A stretch of 35,751 bases of DNA from Tranquillimonas sp964472855 (GCA_964472855.1 CAYYMJ010000029.1:1-35751); one strand, 5' to 3'. Positions 6,952-15,449 are shown, counted from the first letter of the stretch. Made by a program: numbers and translations. Notes: a model not told the origin generated them from the letters alone.

Positions 6952-8503
6952 GCCCCCCTCCGCGGTCGCACAGCCAGAAAAGCCCGAGGCTGAGGGCCAC
7001 CAGAAGCAGCGCCGTGCCCGCGGCGGCGTCCATCCGGTAGGCCCCCATCAGGGCATAGAGATGGTAGGGAAGGGTCGCCTGATCGGGGCCTGCGAACAGC
7101 GCGATGACGCCGAGATCGCCCATGGACAGGGCGCCAGCCAGCCCGGCGCCAAAGCCCAGCGCCGGGCGCATGCGCGGCAAGGTCACCCGCAGTAGCGCCG
7201 TGGGGCCGGTCATGTCCAGGGCCGCCATCAGCGGGCCATAGTCGCGCTGCACCGCGACCGCCGCCGGCAGGGTCACGCGCAGGACGAAGGGCAGGGCCAG
7301 CGTGGCGTTGACCAGCGCGGTGACCGGCAGGGCCCAGGCCAGCGGGTCACCGAGGCGCAGGGCCAGCAGGAACAGCCCGGTGCCCAGCACGAAGGGCGAG
7401 ATGGCCAGCGGCAGGGTGCCCGCGGCCTCGAACCAGCCGGCGGCGCGCGGTGACCCGGCGGCGGCCAGCGACAGGGCCAGCGCCAGCCCGCTGGCCAGCG
7501 TCATGGCCGTCAGCGCCACGGCCAGCGATCGCAGGGCCGCGCTGGCGGTGGCGGTATCGAGCTGGCTCAGCCCCCCGGCGCCGCGCAGGACCATGGCCAG
7601 CATCGGCGAGAACAGGAACAGGGCCGCGGCAAGCAGGATGGCGGCATCAAGGGCGCGCGGCAGCGGGCCGTGGCTGTCCCAGCGTTGCAGCGGGGCGTCC
7701 AGGCCCGGCCCGGCGTGAAAGGCCCGCACGGCGCGCAAGGCGGCCAGCATGGCGGCCGCGCCCAGCGTCAGCTGGATCAGCGCCAGCCCGGCGGCGCGCC
7801 CAAGATCGAAATCGAAGCGAAACGCCTGGTAGATCGCCAGTTCGACCGTCGTGGCCCGGGGGCCGCCGCCCAGGGTCAGCGCCACTGCAAAGCTGGACAG
7901 GCAGATCAGGAAGATCACCAGCAGCGTGCCCGGCAGCACCGATCGCAGCATCGGCCATTCGAGATGCCGAAAGGTGGCGCGCCCGTCACAGCCGAGGCTG
8001 GCGGCAAGCCGGAACCGTTCCGCCGGGATCGCCTGCCAGCCGGACAGCAGCAGCCGCACCGCCAGTGGCAGGTTCAGGAACACATGCGCCAGAACCACGC
8101 CGTGCAGGCCATAGATGCTGAGGCGCGGCAGTCCGGCCAGCGCCAGCAGGTCGTTCAGCCAGCCCTGGCGGCCGAACACGATGACAAGGCCAAGGATGGC
8201 GACGATCACCGGCAGCACGAAGGGCACGCCCAATAGCACCAGCATCACACGGCGACCGGGAAAACGCCGCCGGGCCAGCGCCCGGGCCAGCGGCACGGCC
8301 AGAAGCGCCGACAAAAGCGCGCTGAGCGCCGCCTGGGTCAGGGTAAAGCGCAGCGCCGCGCTGTCACCGGCGCCCAGCGTGGGCCAGCCGCCGGCCCGCG
8401 CCAGCACCGCCACGACCGGCAGGATGGCGGCCACCAGAACGATGGCCGCGGCCGCCAGCCCCGGCAGGGGCCAGCGGGTCAGCCGCCCAGTGCGGCCAGC
8501 CAT
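6944..8503 (-). CDS. thiP: Thiamine/TPP ABC transporter permease
   Basis: A 519-aa permease with two tandem MetI-like permease halves (about residues 1-260 and 290-519), roughly twelve membrane helices in all. The EAA-type coupling loops are visible as LAASLGCDGRATFRHLEWPML in the first half and ALDMTGPTALLRVTLPRMRP in the second. The duplicated architecture is typical of ThiP and relatives. The frame stays open far upstream inside thiB, but the ATG at 8503, which overlaps the last 25 bases of thiB, gives the normal hydrophobic N-terminus. Confidence 0.92.
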   Translation of the reverse strand: MAGRTGRLTRWPLPGLAAAAIVLVAAILPVVAVLARAGGWPTLGAGDSAALRFTLTQAALSALLSALLAVPLARALARRRFPGRRVMLVLLGVPFVLPVIVAILGLVIVFGRQGWLNDLLALAGLPRLSIYGLHGVVLAHVFLNLPLAVRLLLSGWQAIPAERFRLAASLGCDGRATFRHLEWPMLRSVLPGTLLVIFLICLSSFAVALTLGGGPRATTVELAIYQAFRFDFDLGRAAGLALIQLTLGAAAMLAALRAVRAFHAGPGLDAPLQRWDSHGPLPRALDAAILLAAALFLFSPMLAMVLRGAGGLSQLDTATASAALRSLAVALTAMTLASGLALALSLAAAGSPRAAGWFEAAGTLPLAISPFVLGTGLFLLALRLGDPLAWALPVTALVNATLALPFVLRVTLPAAVAVQRDYGPLMAALDMTGPTALLRVTLPRMRPALGFGAGLAGALSMGDLGVIALFAGPDQATLPYHLYALMGAYRMDAAAGTALLLVALSLGLFWLCDRGGGHA

Positions 8504-9465
8504 TCGGACAGGGCCGGGTCGCGGGCTGCGCGCGCCTCGGCCGGGCTCATCAGCAAGGCCGCTGGCGGGGTCGCGAGGGTTTCGAAGCCGGCGGGCAGGC
8601 CGGCCGCGGGGGTCACGGCCGGATACATCCAGTTGGTCGTGGGAATGATGCCCTGAAACGCTTCGGTCAGCATGAAGGCGAGGAACCGCGCCGACAGGTC
8701 CGGCTGGTCGGACCCCGCCAGCCGGCCGGCAACCTCGATCTGCATATAGTTGCCTTCGTCGAACGCGGCGGCGGATTTGGTCGCGTCGCCCTCGGCGATC
8801 AGGTGATAGGCGGGCGAGGTGGTATAGCTCAGCACCATGTCGGCCTCGCCTTCCAGGAACATGCCATAAGCCTCGGTCCAGCCCTGGGTGACGGTGACGA
8901 TATTGTCGGCCAACCCGGCCCAGATTGCGGGGGCGTCGTCGCCATAGGCGTCCTTGACCCACAACAGCAGGCCCAGCCCCGGTGTTGACGACCGCGGGTC
9001 CTGGATGACGATGCTGGCGTCGCTGTCGGCCAGTTCGGCAAGGCTGGCAGGGGCGGCGAAATCAGCGTTGTGGACGAAGGCGAAATAGCCCCAGTCGAAG
9101 GGCAAGAAGGTGTCGTCGCTCCAGTCGACCGGCAGGTCGAAGGCGGGCGTTTCCAGCCCATGGGGGGCGAAAAGACCGGTGTCGCGGGCCGCGTCGGTCA
9201 GGCTGGTGTCAAGGCCCAGAACGACATCGACATCGGTGCCGTCCCCTTCCAGCCGCAGGCGGCCCAGTATGGCGGCGCCGTCGCCGGCGCTGCGGAACTG
9301 CAGGTCGCAGGCGCAGGTGGCCTCGAACGCGGCCTCGACAGCCGGGCCGGGCCCCCAGTCGCTGACGAAACTCTCATAGGTCAGAACGGTCAGAACCGGG
9401 GTTTCCTGCGCCATCGCGCCGGTGGCCGCCAGACATCCTGCCACAAGGGAAAGGCGTCGCATCAT
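8479..9465 (-). CDS. thiB: Thiamine/TPP-binding periplasmic protein
   Basis: The periplasmic solute-binding protein of the thiamine ABC importer. A Sec signal peptide (MMRRLSLVAGCLAATGAMAQ, cleavage after AMA) precedes LTVLTYESFVSDWGPG, the usual ThiB start of the mature protein. Later motifs such as VLGLDTSL, WGYFAFVHN and TTNWMYPA fit the family, and 328 aa is normal. Two adjacent ATGs are possible: 9465 and 9462. The AGAGG ribosome site at 9470-9474 is spaced four bases from the first and seven from the second, which favours 9462. The gene sits behind a TPP riboswitch and is first in thiBPQ. Confidence 0.94.
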   Translation of the reverse strand: MMRRLSLVAGCLAATGAMAQETPVLTVLTYESFVSDWGPGPAVEAAFEATCACDLQFRSAGDGAAILGRLRLEGDGTDVDVVLGLDTSLTDAARDTGLFAPHGLETPAFDLPVDWSDDTFLPFDWGYFAFVHNADFAAPASLAELADSDASIVIQDPRSSTPGLGLLLWVKDAYGDDAPAIWAGLADNIVTVTQGWTEAYGMFLEGEADMVLSYTTSPAYHLIAEGDATKSAAAFDEGNYMQIEVAGRLAGSDQPDLSARFLAFMLTEAFQGIIPTTNWMYPAVTPAAGLPAGFETLATPPAALLMSPAEARAARDPALSEWLAALGG

Positions 9466-9467
9466 GC

Positions 9468-9507
9468 ATCCTCTGTTCGGGCACGGACGGAAATCAGGAC
9501 AGAGGAT
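9468..9507 (-). promoter_or_regulatory. SD-sequestering hairpin between riboswitch and thiB
   Basis: On the minus strand ATCCTCTGT (9499-9507) is perfectly complementary to ACAGAGGAT (9468-9476), with a 22-nt loop. The second arm contains the thiB ribosome binding site AGAGG. The first arm starts about seven bases after the TPP aptamer ends. It is well placed to hide the ribosome site when TPP is bound, which would make this a translational off switch. The pairing is seen; the switching is inferred. Confidence 0.7.
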
Positions 9508-9513
9508 CGCTCG

Positions 9514-9594
9514 ACCTTCCCTCCGCCGGTGCTAGCCGGGTCAGGTTCAACGGGTTCGCAAGTATCGCATCTCAGCCAGCAGGCACCCCGAGGT
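9514..9594 (-). promoter_or_regulatory. TPP (THI-box) riboswitch
   Basis: Minus-strand sequence contains the conserved aptamer parts in order: CGGGGTGCCTGCTGGCTGAG with its CTGAGA core (9570-9575), then TTGAACCTGACCCGG (9536-9550), then CTAGCACCGGCGGAGGGA. Outer stem P1 can form between ACCT (9591-9594) and AGGT (9514-9517). The location directly upstream of thiB, and the thiamine-uptake operon it leads, fit the assignment. Confidence 0.95.
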
Positions 9595-9676
9595 GGCGCG
9601 GACGCTAAGGTGACCGCGGGGAAATGGCAAGGGCGGGCAATTGCGTGATCGGCCAGCCACTGGCAAGATCACCGCC

Positions 9677-10111
9677 ATGACCACGCCCAGGATACGAGAT
9701 GCGCGAACCTCGGACGTGCCGCGCCTGAACCAACTGGTGGCGGCGGCCTACGAGCCGTTCGCCGGGTTGCTTGGCCTGCCGGACGTGACCGGCGGCATTG
9801 CCGAACATATCGCCGAGCGCACGGTTCTGGTTGCCGAGTTTGGAAGCCGGGTCAGCGGTGTGGTGGTGGCGGATGTCGCGGCGCCGGAAACCTACGTGAT
9901 CAATCTGGCCGTTGACCCTGAACACGGCAGCCATGGCGTCGGGGCCGCGCTGATCCGGGCGGTCGAGGCGCGGGCGCGGGCGGCGGGGGCCGACCGGGTT
10001 GCGCTGGGTTCGCACGCGGCCTTTGACGGGGCCTTGCGCTTTTACCACAGTCTGGGGTGGACGGAGACCGGCCGCGATGGGGTCAGGGTCATGATGGGCC
10101 GGCGGCTTTGA
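9677..10111 (+). CDS. GNAT family N-acetyltransferase
   Basis: A 144-aa acetyltransferase. The N-terminus IRDARTSDVPRLNQLV is the usual first strand and helix of GNAT enzymes, INLAVDPEHGSHGVGAALIR around residue 76 contains the acetyl-CoA-binding loop, and ALRFYHSLGWTETG near the end is the family's last conserved block. The ATG at 9677 places the conserved fold at the N-terminus; a start 12 codons earlier has no support. It is divergent from thiB. The acceptor substrate cannot be predicted. Confidence 0.85.
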   Translation: MTTPRIRDARTSDVPRLNQLVAAAYEPFAGLLGLPDVTGGIAEHIAERTVLVAEFGSRVSGVVVADVAAPETYVINLAVDPEHGSHGVGAALIRAVEARARAAGADRVALGSHAAFDGALRFYHSLGWTETGRDGVRVMMGRRL

Positions 10112-10140
10112 CCCTTTCCCCCGACTTCCCAGCCGCTTAT

Positions 10141-10242
10141 AGCGTTTCGCGTCAAACCTGACTGACCCGGCGCTGCCTGAAATCAGGGGGTTCAACGCTG
10201 TCCGGGCGATGCACCCCGGGAAAAGTCAAACGCGAGACGCTG
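10141..10242 (-). repeat. Dispersed ~100-bp palindromic repeat, copy B
   Basis: In reverse orientation relative to copies A and C. On the minus strand it begins GCGTCTCGCGTTTGACTT and ends GGTTTGACGCGAAACGCT, so its two ends are imperfect inverted repeats. Internal TGATTTCAGGCAGCGC matches the corresponding part of copy C. It occupies most of the gap between the GNAT gene and aroC, ending about 27 bp before aroC. Confidence 0.78.
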
Positions 10243-10268
10243 GAAACCATGCGACGAGGAGCCGGGAC

Positions 10269-11369
10269 ATGAGCGACAACACTTTTGGCAGGTTGTTCCG
10301 CGTCACCACATGGGGCGAAAGCCACGGTCACGCGCTGGGCGCAACGGTCGATGGCTGCCCGCCCGGGGTTGCGGTGTCCGAGGCCGACCTTCAGCACTGG
10401 CTGGACCGGCGCAAGCCCGGCCAGTCGAAATATACCACCCAGCGGCGCGAGGCCGACGCGGTCGAGATCCTGTCCGGCCTGTTCGAGGGGGTGACCACCG
10501 GCACGCCGATCCAGTTGATGATTCGCAACACCGACCAGCGATCGAAAGATTATGGCGACATCGCCGAAAAATTCCGGCCAGGACATGCCGACATCACCTA
10601 TTGGCAGAAATACGGCATCCGCGACTATCGCGGCGGCGGGCGGTCGTCGGCGCGCGAAACTGCGGCGCGGGTCGCGGCCGGGGGGGTGGCCCGGCAGGTG
10701 TTGGCGGCTCTGGTTCCGGGGCTGAGCATCACCGGCTATATGGTGCAGATGGGCGCACGGGCGATTGACCGGGACCGGTTCGACTGGGACCAGATCGCGC
10801 GCAACCCTTTCTGGACCCCCGACGCGCAGGCGGCGGCTGACTGGGCCGACTATCTTGACGGTCTGCGCAAGTCGGGCAACAGCGTCGGCGCGGTGATCGA
10901 GGTGACAGTGCGCGGCGCGCCGGCCGGGCTGGGGGCGCCGATCTATGGCAAGCTCGACACCGACCTTGCCGCGGCGATGATGTCGATCAACGCCGTCAAG
11001 GGGGTCGAGATTGGCGAAGGCATGGGGGCGGCGGCCCTGACCGGCAGCGAAAATGCCGACGAAATCGCCATGGGGCCCGATGGGCCGGTCTACAGCTCCA
11101 ACCACGCGGGCGGCATCCTGGGCGGCATTTCCACCGGGCAGGACATTGTGGTGCGGTTTTCGGTCAAGCCCACCTCGTCGATCCTGACGCCGCGGCGCAC
11201 GATCACCCGGTCGGGCGCGGCCGCCGAGATCGTCACCAAGGGCCGGCACGATCCTTGCGTCGGTATCCGCGCGGTCCCGGTGGCCGAGGCGATGGCCGCC
11301 TGCGTGATGCTGGATCACCTGATGATCGACCGGGCCCAGACCGGCGGCGTGCGCGGCCCGATCGGCTGA
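10269..11369 (+). CDS. aroC: Chorismate synthase
   Basis: Last step of the shikimate pathway: 5-enolpyruvylshikimate-3-phosphate to chorismate, with reduced FMN. All signatures are present: GRLFRVTTWGESHGHALGA near the N-terminus, YRGGGRSSARETAARVAAGG near residue 120 and a C-terminal RHDPCVGIRAVPVAEAM. The length of 366 aa is normal. The ATG follows a GAGGAG site at suitable spacing; upstream in-frame ATGs lie in the repeat and are not credible. It converges on the thioredoxin-like gene with only six bases between stops. Confidence 0.97.
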   Translation: MSDNTFGRLFRVTTWGESHGHALGATVDGCPPGVAVSEADLQHWLDRRKPGQSKYTTQRREADAVEILSGLFEGVTTGTPIQLMIRNTDQRSKDYGDIAEKFRPGHADITYWQKYGIRDYRGGGRSSARETAARVAAGGVARQVLAALVPGLSITGYMVQMGARAIDRDRFDWDQIARNPFWTPDAQAAADWADYLDGLRKSGNSVGAVIEVTVRGAPAGLGAPIYGKLDTDLAAAMMSINAVKGVEIGEGMGAAALTGSENADEIAMGPDGPVYSSNHAGGILGGISTGQDIVVRFSVKPTSSILTPRRTITRSGAAAEIVTKGRHDPCVGIRAVPVAEAMAACVMLDHLMIDRAQTGGVRGPIG

Positions 11370-11375
11370 GCCCGG

Positions 11376-11798
11376 TCAGGCCGTGGCCGCGCCCAGCGCG
11401 ATATCCATCAGTTGCCGGATTGCCGAGGTCGAGGTTCCGGCCACGATGCGCCCAAGTTCGTGATTGCCCTTCAGCACCACCAGCGTCGAACGTCGGGGGA
11501 TTCTCAGGGTTTTGGTGATATTGGCGCGGCGGTAGGTGTCCCAGTCGACATCGACAAAGGTCACGTTGGCCTCATAGGCCGGATTGGCGGCCTTGAGCCC
11601 GTCGATCACCCGTCCCTGCGCCGCGCAGGTCGAGCACCATGTGGCGGTAAAGTCGAGAAACACGGTCTCACCCGCGCTCAGCCGCTCGGCGACAAGGCCG
11701 GGGGTATAGCTCATCGTGGCCGCGGCGCCCGCCGTCGGCAAGGCCAGCGTGGCAACGGCGGCGGATGCGGTGACAAGGAAGGTGCGGCGGTCAATCAT
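11376..11798 (-). CDS. Exported thioredoxin-like protein with Tat signal
   Basis: A 140-aa thioredoxin-fold protein. The N-terminus MIDRRTFLVTASAAVATLAL is a twin-arginine signal (RRTFL), so the domain should act in the periplasm. The redox motif is WCSTC near residue 54, preceded by VFLDFTA; the cis-Pro follows in IPRRSTLVVLK. It lies 17 bp downstream of a CcdA-like gene with a GAAGGAAA ribosome site between, making a two-gene unit. CcdA partners usually receive electrons and reduce other periplasmic thiols, for example in cytochrome c maturation; the specific target here is unknown. Confidence 0.87.
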   Translation of the reverse strand: MIDRRTFLVTASAAVATLALPTAGAAATMSYTPGLVAERLSAGETVFLDFTATWCSTCAAQGRVIDGLKAANPAYEANVTFVDVDWDTYRRANITKTLRIPRRSTLVVLKGNHELGRIVAGTSTSAIRQLMDIALGAATA

Positions 11799-11815
11799 GG
11801 TCGGTTTCCTTCGGA

Positions 11816-12529
11816 TCAAAGGGCAACGGAAAGGTCGATCAGCCAGGTCGGCAGATAGGTGACGGCCAGGTATTCGGCGATGTGGTTCAGGCGAAGCAGC
11901 AGGCCCAGCCCCACCAGCAGAAACACCCAGCCCATGATCGGGCGCGACCGCTCGGCAAGCGCGCGCATCATCGACTGGCGGCGCATGATCGCGGCCCGCG
12001 CGCCATAGCCCAGCGCGATGATGATCGTGGACACGCCCAGCGCAAAGGTCACCATGATGCCCCCGGCCCGGACCAGGCTTTCGCCCTGACTGGCCAGCGC
12101 AATGGCGCCGCCCAGCGTCGGGCCGATACAGGGGCTCCACACCGCGCCCAGCAGCAGGCCGGCCATGAACTGCCCGTTCAGGCTGCCTTGTTCGATACTG
12201 CCGATGCCGCTGTCGGCCTGCGCCGAGACACCGGCCGTGGCACTGGCGAAGGCGCGGGAAAAGCGCGGCACCACCAAGACCAGCCCGAAGCCGACCATCA
12301 CGACCGCGCCGGCGTCGGCCACCGTTTCCGGGGTCAGCCCCAGCGAGTATCCGGCCACGGTAACCAGCATGCCAAGGACGACGAAAGACAGGCTCATCCC
12401 CGCGGCCACAGCCAGCGGCCCGTGACGATGCGCGTTGACGGCCGTGGCCAGCACGATGGGCAGCACCGGCAGAACGCATGGGTTGATCAGCGTCAGCAGG
12501 CCCGCGCCGTATCCAAGAACATATTCCAT
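11816..12529 (-). CDS. CcdA-like thiol-disulfide transporter
   Basis: A 237-aa membrane protein of the CcdA/DsbD-beta family, which carries electrons from cytoplasmic thioredoxin to periplasmic partners. Six membrane helices are readable. The paired redox cysteines are in LINPCVLPVLP (helix 1) and AVWSPCIGPTLGGA (helix 4), each followed by proline as in the family. The downstream gene encodes an exported thioredoxin-like protein, the expected partner. Heavy-metal resistance-type DsbD truncations are an alternative family name with the same chemistry. Confidence 0.88.
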   Translation of the reverse strand: MEYVLGYGAGLLTLINPCVLPVLPIVLATAVNAHRHGPLAVAAGMSLSFVVLGMLVTVAGYSLGLTPETVADAGAVVMVGFGLVLVVPRFSRAFASATAGVSAQADSGIGSIEQGSLNGQFMAGLLLGAVWSPCIGPTLGGAIALASQGESLVRAGGIMVTFALGVSTIIIALGYGARAAIMRRQSMMRALAERSRPIMGWVFLLVGLGLLLRLNHIAEYLAVTYLPTWLIDLSVAL

Positions 12530-12592
12530 GACCGCGATATGACGGCCAGGACGTCACCTGTCACCTCACTTAGGCGTCAGGTCACGGATCTG

Positions 12593-13456
12593 TCAGGCTT
12601 GTTTCGAAAGCTGAACGGCAAGGATGCCAAAGGTGATGATGGCCACGCCGATCACGTCTTGCAGGCCCAGAACCTCGCTCAGGATGATGGCCGCGGTGGC
12701 GACCCCGATGAACGGGTTCAGGAAGTGGAAGGTCGACGCTTTGACGGTGCCGACCCGGTGCACAAGGTTGAACCAGACCAGGGTGGCCAGCAGTCCCGGC
12801 ACGAAAACGGTATATCCGAAGGCGGCGGCAAGTTTCCAACTGGGGTCAAGGCGGAAATCCTCGAACATGAACGCCGCGGCGGTCAGCACCACGCTGCCCA
12901 CCAGCATCTGCAAGCCGATGACCATCAGGAAATTGCCCCCCGATGACGCGTTGCGCAGGATCATGGTGGCGAAGGTCAGGGACATCACGCCAATGACACA
13001 CAGGCCCAGACCGACCGGGTCGACACCCATCGTCAGCCGCGACCCCATGATCAGGGCGACGCCGGCAAAGCCGGTGACCAGGCCGACCGCGCCCAGAAAC
13101 GACGGGCGCTGGCCCAGAAACAGCCAGGCGGCGACCGCGACCAGCAGCGGCAGCGACGAGGCGACGATCGCCGCCAGACCGGCCTCGATCGTCTGCATGG
13201 CCACGAAGTTCAGCCCCAGATACAGCGCGTTCTGGCAGATCCCGAAGATGATCGTCGCCCGCCACTGGTTGCGCGTCAGGCGCCAGCTTTGGCCAAGCGC
13301 CAGCGCGATCGCGACGCCGATGCCGCCCGAAATCAGGAAGCGAACGGCAAGGGCGAACAGTGGCGAAGCGTCGGCCACGATGATGCGGGCCGAGGTGAAG
13401 GCCGACGACCAGATGAAGGCGAATGTCACCCCCATGATGATGGCGCGTACGTCCAT
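12593..13456 (-). CDS. EamA/DMT-family permease
   Basis: A 287-aa transporter with ten predicted membrane helices arranged as two EamA repeats. It begins MDVRAIIMGVTFAFIWSSAF; WSSAF is the typical DMT helix-1 motif. The second repeat ends with HFLNPFIGVATAAIILSE, also typical. Substrate is unknown; family members export amino acids or metabolites. The ATG at 13456 is chosen because the open frame upstream is antisense-frame noise within the HU gene. It lies between HU and ccdA, all on the minus strand. Confidence 0.88.
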   Translation of the reverse strand: MDVRAIIMGVTFAFIWSSAFTSARIIVADASPLFALAVRFLISGGIGVAIALALGQSWRLTRNQWRATIIFGICQNALYLGLNFVAMQTIEAGLAAIVASSLPLLVAVAAWLFLGQRPSFLGAVGLVTGFAGVALIMGSRLTMGVDPVGLGLCVIGVMSLTFATMILRNASSGGNFLMVIGLQMLVGSVVLTAAAFMFEDFRLDPSWKLAAAFGYTVFVPGLLATLVWFNLVHRVGTVKASTFHFLNPFIGVATAAIILSEVLGLQDVIGVAIITFGILAVQLSKQA

Positions 13457-13477
13457 GTTCAGCGTCCCAACCCTGTA

Positions 13478-13507
13478 ACGGAAACGGCCGCCCTGTCGGA
13501 CGGCCGC
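13478..13507 (-). terminator. Terminator of the HU gene
   Basis: On the minus strand GCGGCCGTCC and GGGCGGCCGT pair over ten positions (two G-U) with a GACA loop, followed by TTTCCGTT. It lies 24 bp after the HU stop and 22 bp before the EamA start, so it separates the two transcripts. Confidence 0.75.
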
Positions 13508-13530
13508 ATGTTCAGACTGTTCTGATGGAC

Positions 13531-13818
13531 CTAGCCGTTGACGCTGTCTTTCAGCGCCTTGGCGATGGTCACCTTGACGACCTTGTCGGCGTCTTTCTTG
13601 ATCTGTTCGCCGGTCGCGGGGTTGCGGACCATGCGCTCGGGGCGCTCGCGGCAATAGAATTTGCCAACGCCGGGCAGGGTCACGGCGCCGCCGGCCGACA
13701 CCTCTGAAGTGATGATCTCGGTCAGCGCGTCCAGGGCGGCCCCGGCGCTTTTCTTGTCGCTCTCAAGCTTGTCGGCCAGCGCGGCGACAAGCTGGGTCTT
13801 GGTCAGCGGTTTTGCCAT
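13531..13818 (-). CDS. HU-family DNA-binding protein
   Basis: A 95-aa histone-like protein. It begins MAKPLTKTQLVAALADKL, the usual dimerisation helices, then VTLPGVGKFYCRERPERMVR and NPATGEQIK, which form the beta arms with the conserved RNPxTGE tip. It bends and compacts DNA as a homo- or heterodimer. The ribosome site GAGGAGACAG is strong. The N-terminal MAKPLTK extension resembles alphaproteobacterial HU variants; IHF is less likely because the IHF-specific arm pattern is absent. Confidence 0.9.
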   Translation of the reverse strand: MAKPLTKTQLVAALADKLESDKKSAGAALDALTEIITSEVSAGGAVTLPGVGKFYCRERPERMVRNPATGEQIKKDADKVVKVTIAKALKDSVNG

Positions 13819-13860
13819 TACTTCTGTCTCCTCGTGCGGCCCGCTTTCAGGCCATGTTGT

Positions 13861-13957
13861 CTGTATTGGCGCTATGTAACGGGATCTTGCGGGACCGCAC
13901 AAGAATTTGTGCTGTTAAATAGTCATTTGAGCCGTATTGGCGCCGGGTAACCGTATC
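13861..13957. repeat. Pair of direct repeats upstream of HU
   Basis: CTGTATTGGCGCTATGTAAC (from 13861) and CCGTATTGGCGCCGGGTAAC (from 13932) share GTATTGGCGC and GTAAC in the same order 71 bp apart. The interval is AT-richer than its surroundings and holds the likely HU promoter. They may be operator-like sites or remnants of a local duplication. Confidence 0.4.
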
Positions 13958-13967
13958 GTGGGACAGC

Positions 13968-15449
13968 CTAGAGGAAGGCCGTTTCTTCGAAGCTGCGCAG
14001 TTTCCGGCTGTGCAGGCGTTCCAGCGGCATGTCGCGCAGCGATTCCATGGCCCGCACGCCGATCAGCAGGTGGCGGGCCACCTGCGTGCGGTAAAACTCC
14101 GAGGCCATTCCAGGCAGCTTCAGTTCGCCATGCAGCGGCTTGTCGCTGACACACAACAGCGTGCCGTAGGGCACGCGAAACCGGAAACCGTTGGCGGCGA
14201 TGGTGGCGCTTTCCATGTCCAGCGCGATGGCCCGCGATTGCGACAGCCGCTGCACGGGGCCCGACTGGTCGCGAAGCTCCCAGTTGCGGTTGTCGATGGT
14301 GGCCACGGTGCCGGTGCGCATGATGCGCTTCAGCTCGAACCCTTCCAGGCGCGTGACCGCGGCCACCGCGGCCTCGAGCGCGATCTGCACCTCGGCCAGG
14401 GCCGGAATGGGGATCCAGACCGGCAGGTCGTCGTCCAGCACGTGGTCTTCGCGCAGATAGGCATGGGCCAGCACGAAATCGCCCAGCCGCTGGGAATTGC
14501 GCAGCCCGGCACAGTGGCCGACCATCAGCCAGGCGTGCGGGCGCAGCACCGCGATGTGGTCGGTCGCGGTCTTGGCGTTGGACGGGCCGACGCCGATGTT
14601 GACCAGCGTGATGCCGCCGTGGTCGGGCCTGACCAGATGATAGGTCGGCATCTGCGGCAGCTTGTCGGGCGCAATCAGCACATCATCGGGGCCGGTGATC
14701 TGGCGGTTGCCGGGCCCGACAAAGGCGGAATAGCCCGAATTCGGGTCGGCCAGCGCCTGGCGGGCATAGGCCTCGAATTCTTCGACATAGAACTGGTAGT
14801 TGGTGAACAGAACGTGGTTCTGGAAAAGCGCCGGGTCGGTCGCGGTGTAATGGCTGAGCCGGGCCAGCGAATAGTCGATGCGCTGGGCGGTGAAGGGTGC
14901 CAGCGGCTGGGCCGGTTGCTGGAACAGGTCGCTGGCGCCGTTGACGATGTCGTCGTTGGTGGTGGCCAGGTCGGGCACGTCGAAATAATCGCGCAGCGGA
15001 AACTCCATCGCCCCGGCCTGCGGCACGCTCAGCGATGGCTCGTTGACCACGGCGAAATGCACCGGCATCGGCGTGGCCGAGACGCCGACCGTCACCGCGA
15101 CCTCGTGATTTTCGATCAGCAACGCGATCTGCTGAACCAGATAGTCGGCGAACAGCGCCGGCCGGGTGATCGTGGTGGCATAGGTGCCGGGTTCGGACAC
15201 ATGGCCGAAACTCAGCCGGCTGTCGGTATGGGCAAAGCTGGTCGTGGTCAGCCGGATCTCGGGGTAAAAGGCGCGATACCGGGCGGTGGGCCGCCCCTTG
15301 TCGGCGATGTCGGAAAAGTTGCGCGTCAGGAAGCCGGCGGCAATGTCGTAAAGCTCGCGCAGGCGCGCCACGGCGGCCCGCGCATCGCTGAAGGCTTCGG
15401 GCGCGGGCACGGCCGGCGTCACGAAGGGCAGGTCTTGGCCAAGGTTCAT
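13968..15449 (-). CDS. amn: AMP nucleosidase
   Basis: Hydrolyses AMP to adenine and ribose 5-phosphate. The 493-aa length matches the family: an N-terminal AMP nucleosidase domain (about residues 1-180, including FYPEIRLTTT) and a C-terminal nucleoside-phosphorylase-like domain with NIGVGPSNAKTATDHIAVLR, LMVGHCAGLRNSQRLGDFVL and LDMESATIAANGFRF near residue 420, the ribose-binding Glu. Its ATG overlaps the adenine deaminase stop (ATGA), so the two are made together: adenine released here would feed directly into the upstream gene product. Confidence 0.95.
   Translation of the reverse strand: MNLGQDLPFVTPAVPAPEAFSDARAAVARLRELYDIAAGFLTRNFSDIADKGRPTARYRAFYPEIRLTTTSFAHTDSRLSFGHVSEPGTYATTITRPALFADYLVQQIALLIENHEVAVTVGVSATPMPVHFAVVNEPSLSVPQAGAMEFPLRDYFDVPDLATTNDDIVNGASDLFQQPAQPLAPFTAQRIDYSLARLSHYTATDPALFQNHVLFTNYQFYVEEFEAYARQALADPNSGYSAFVGPGNRQITGPDDVLIAPDKLPQMPTYHLVRPDHGGITLVNIGVGPSNAKTATDHIAVLRPHAWLMVGHCAGLRNSQRLGDFVLAHAYLREDHVLDDDLPVWIPIPALAEVQIALEAAVAAVTRLEGFELKRIMRTGTVATIDNRNWELRDQSGPVQRLSQSRAIALDMESATIAANGFRFRVPYGTLLCVSDKPLHGELKLPGMASEFYRTQVARHLLIGVRAMESLRDMPLERLHSRKLRSFEETAFL

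Noticed and set aside
8504..8962. N-terminal extension of the ThiP reading frame through thiB
   Set aside because: The extension is out of frame with thiB, lacks membrane or domain features, and the ATG at 8503 gives the usual ThiP start.
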